64,000 nt of DNA from Monocercomonoides exilis (Eukaryota; Preaxostyla; Oxymonadida; Polymastigidae), in NCBI GenBank assembly GCA_001643675.2, contig LSRY02000075.1, positions 43,146-107,145 on the forward strand, read 5' to 3'. Positions 62,892 through 64,000 of this stretch are shown piece by piece (within the stretch, counting starts at the first letter, position 1; each line of letters begins with the position of its first letter). The notes under the pieces are model-generated. The model made no database searches and was not told the DNA's origin. It saw only the letters and a program-made list of their open reading frames with translations. The position numbers and the translations under genes were made by a program.

Positions 62892-64000
62892 AACGAAGTC
62901 ACATTCATGTATTATTAATTGTAATTAAAATCAAAAAAAGAAAAACGAAGTGGGAAGAAGTGTTCTTGAATTTTTGAGACAAATGATGAGTTTGTCAAAT
63001 ATTGTTATATTCATTATTATTCAAACAGAAAAACTATAACAATAATTGTCTGATGATATTTCACAAATGTTTCTCTCCCTGAAGTGAATGCCAAACATTG
63101 TGGATTTTGTTGAACACTTGTTTGTTTGTTGCAACTATGAATTCAGTGAATTGAATATTTAGAATTCAAAAAAAAAGGTGCTCATCATAAAAGAGATAGA
63201 ACAAATTATCCACATTCCGAAAACAGTTATGATTTCAAAAACAATCACCAAACATGAAAAGAATCAAGCAAAGAATAACAAAAAATCAGTGTGAAATAGG
63301 AAGACACAACAATAAATATGTTGGAAGAGGAAATGGATTTTCAAACTTCTTTTCTTGATGCATAAACGTGTCATTTCCTTCAATAAAATGGCAACACCAA
63401 CAAATTGCAGTGAATCAATCAAATTTTGTCCCATTTGTTTGAAAACACCATTGATGCAGTAATTTTGTTGATTTGTCACATTCATTATATATTTTTTATA
63501 AAAAAACCAATCCATCAAACGGGTTTTTTTTATTTATTTCAAATTACCCAAAAAGTTTATCCACAGTGCAGTTAATTTTGAAGAAAATGATTGAAGTGCT
63601 ATATTTTTGCCTCAGACGTTTTTCGATAAGAAAAAAAAAATAAACAAGAAAATTATCGATCAAAAAGACAAGACTGGAAAATTTTCAGTTATTTCTTCAA
63701 AAGAGATATTTTCATCTTTTTTGATATAAAAAGATTTTGTCAAAGTCCAGCTTTTATTAAAAATCACAAATAATTTCAAAAAATTTTTTTATTGTTTGAA
63801 ATGATTTGAATAAAAAAATAAATAAGAACAAGTGCCCCAATGAAAAAAAGGAGACAAATAAAAGTATTGCTCACATATGTTGGTGATTGCCCTCAAACAG
63901 TTGAGATCGAAGTTCAACTGCACTTCCTTGTTGTGGGCATATGTGGCAAAATGTGGTGTTTTTGAATGTGTTTCCACTGACAAATGCTGTCATTGGAAGA
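62892..64000 (-). repeat. Conserved 3' flank, copy 4 (right arm of second palindrome, cut by the window end)
   Basis: Reverse-complement copy of 61607-62715. By analogy with the first palindrome it should lead, beyond the window, into the tail of another minus-strand surface-protein gene. That gene is predicted, not seen. Confidence 0.85.

Noticed and set aside
1-64000. CRISPR arrays, rRNA genes, Polinton or viral genes
   Set aside because: No regularly spaced short repeats, no rRNA-like sequence, and no capsid, packaging ATPase or protein-primed polymerase motifs were seen.

Overview
The window looks like nuclear DNA of a protist with short spliceosomal introns, most probably an oxymonad (Monocercomonoides/Blattamonas type), though that placement is an inference. 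Seen directly: standard stop codons work in every recognisable gene; ten placeable introns are 50-148 nt and seven have a GTTTG donor; there is a spliced ribosomal protein uL2 (RPL8), a spliced exportin-4, and very large single-pass surface proteins with beta-helix ectodomains and a kinase-like tail. DIRS, Merlin and mariner-like transposons are also present.

Layout. 781-9865 (+): surface-protein gene A. 9866-12735: its conserved non-coding 3' flank, carrying a 361-bp mariner-like MITE. 12775-13028: spacer at the centre of a giant palindrome. 13070-17707: a DIRS-type tyrosine-recombinase retrotransposon inserted in the second arm. 17708-28364 (-): mirror copy of the flank, then surface-protein gene B. 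28834-36869 (-): housekeeping block of RPL8, an unrecognised five-exon 125-aa gene and exportin-4. 37309-38360: decayed Merlin transposase. 39400-42650: Ser-rich, poorly resolved coding region on the minus strand. 42650-47600: mostly intergenic, packed with small inverted-repeat elements. 47711-60186 (+): surface-protein gene C, broken by at least four frame changes. 60187-62715: third copy of the conserved 3' flank. 62716-62891: centre of a second palindrome. 62892-64000: fourth, inverted copy running off the window.

How it fits together. Genes A, B and C share one architecture: signal peptide, repeated 340-420-aa beta-helix modules each opened by a CG-x(4-5)-PC type motif, one transmembrane helix, an acidic/Ser-rich linker and the C-lobe of a protein kinase that has lost HRD and DFG. 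The cytoplasmic tail and about 2.5 kb of downstream DNA are nearly identical between copies, whereas ectodomains differ. A and B face each other tail to tail as 8.2-kb palindrome arms. The arm border falls inside the coding region, so A and B share their C-terminal two thirds but have unrelated N-terminal parts. The same tail-to-tail design recurs at 62.8 kb. The pattern suggests a surface-protein family that diversifies by gene conversion between inverted copies. Each copy carries its own homopolymer frameshift, and the partner holds the intact version of that site.
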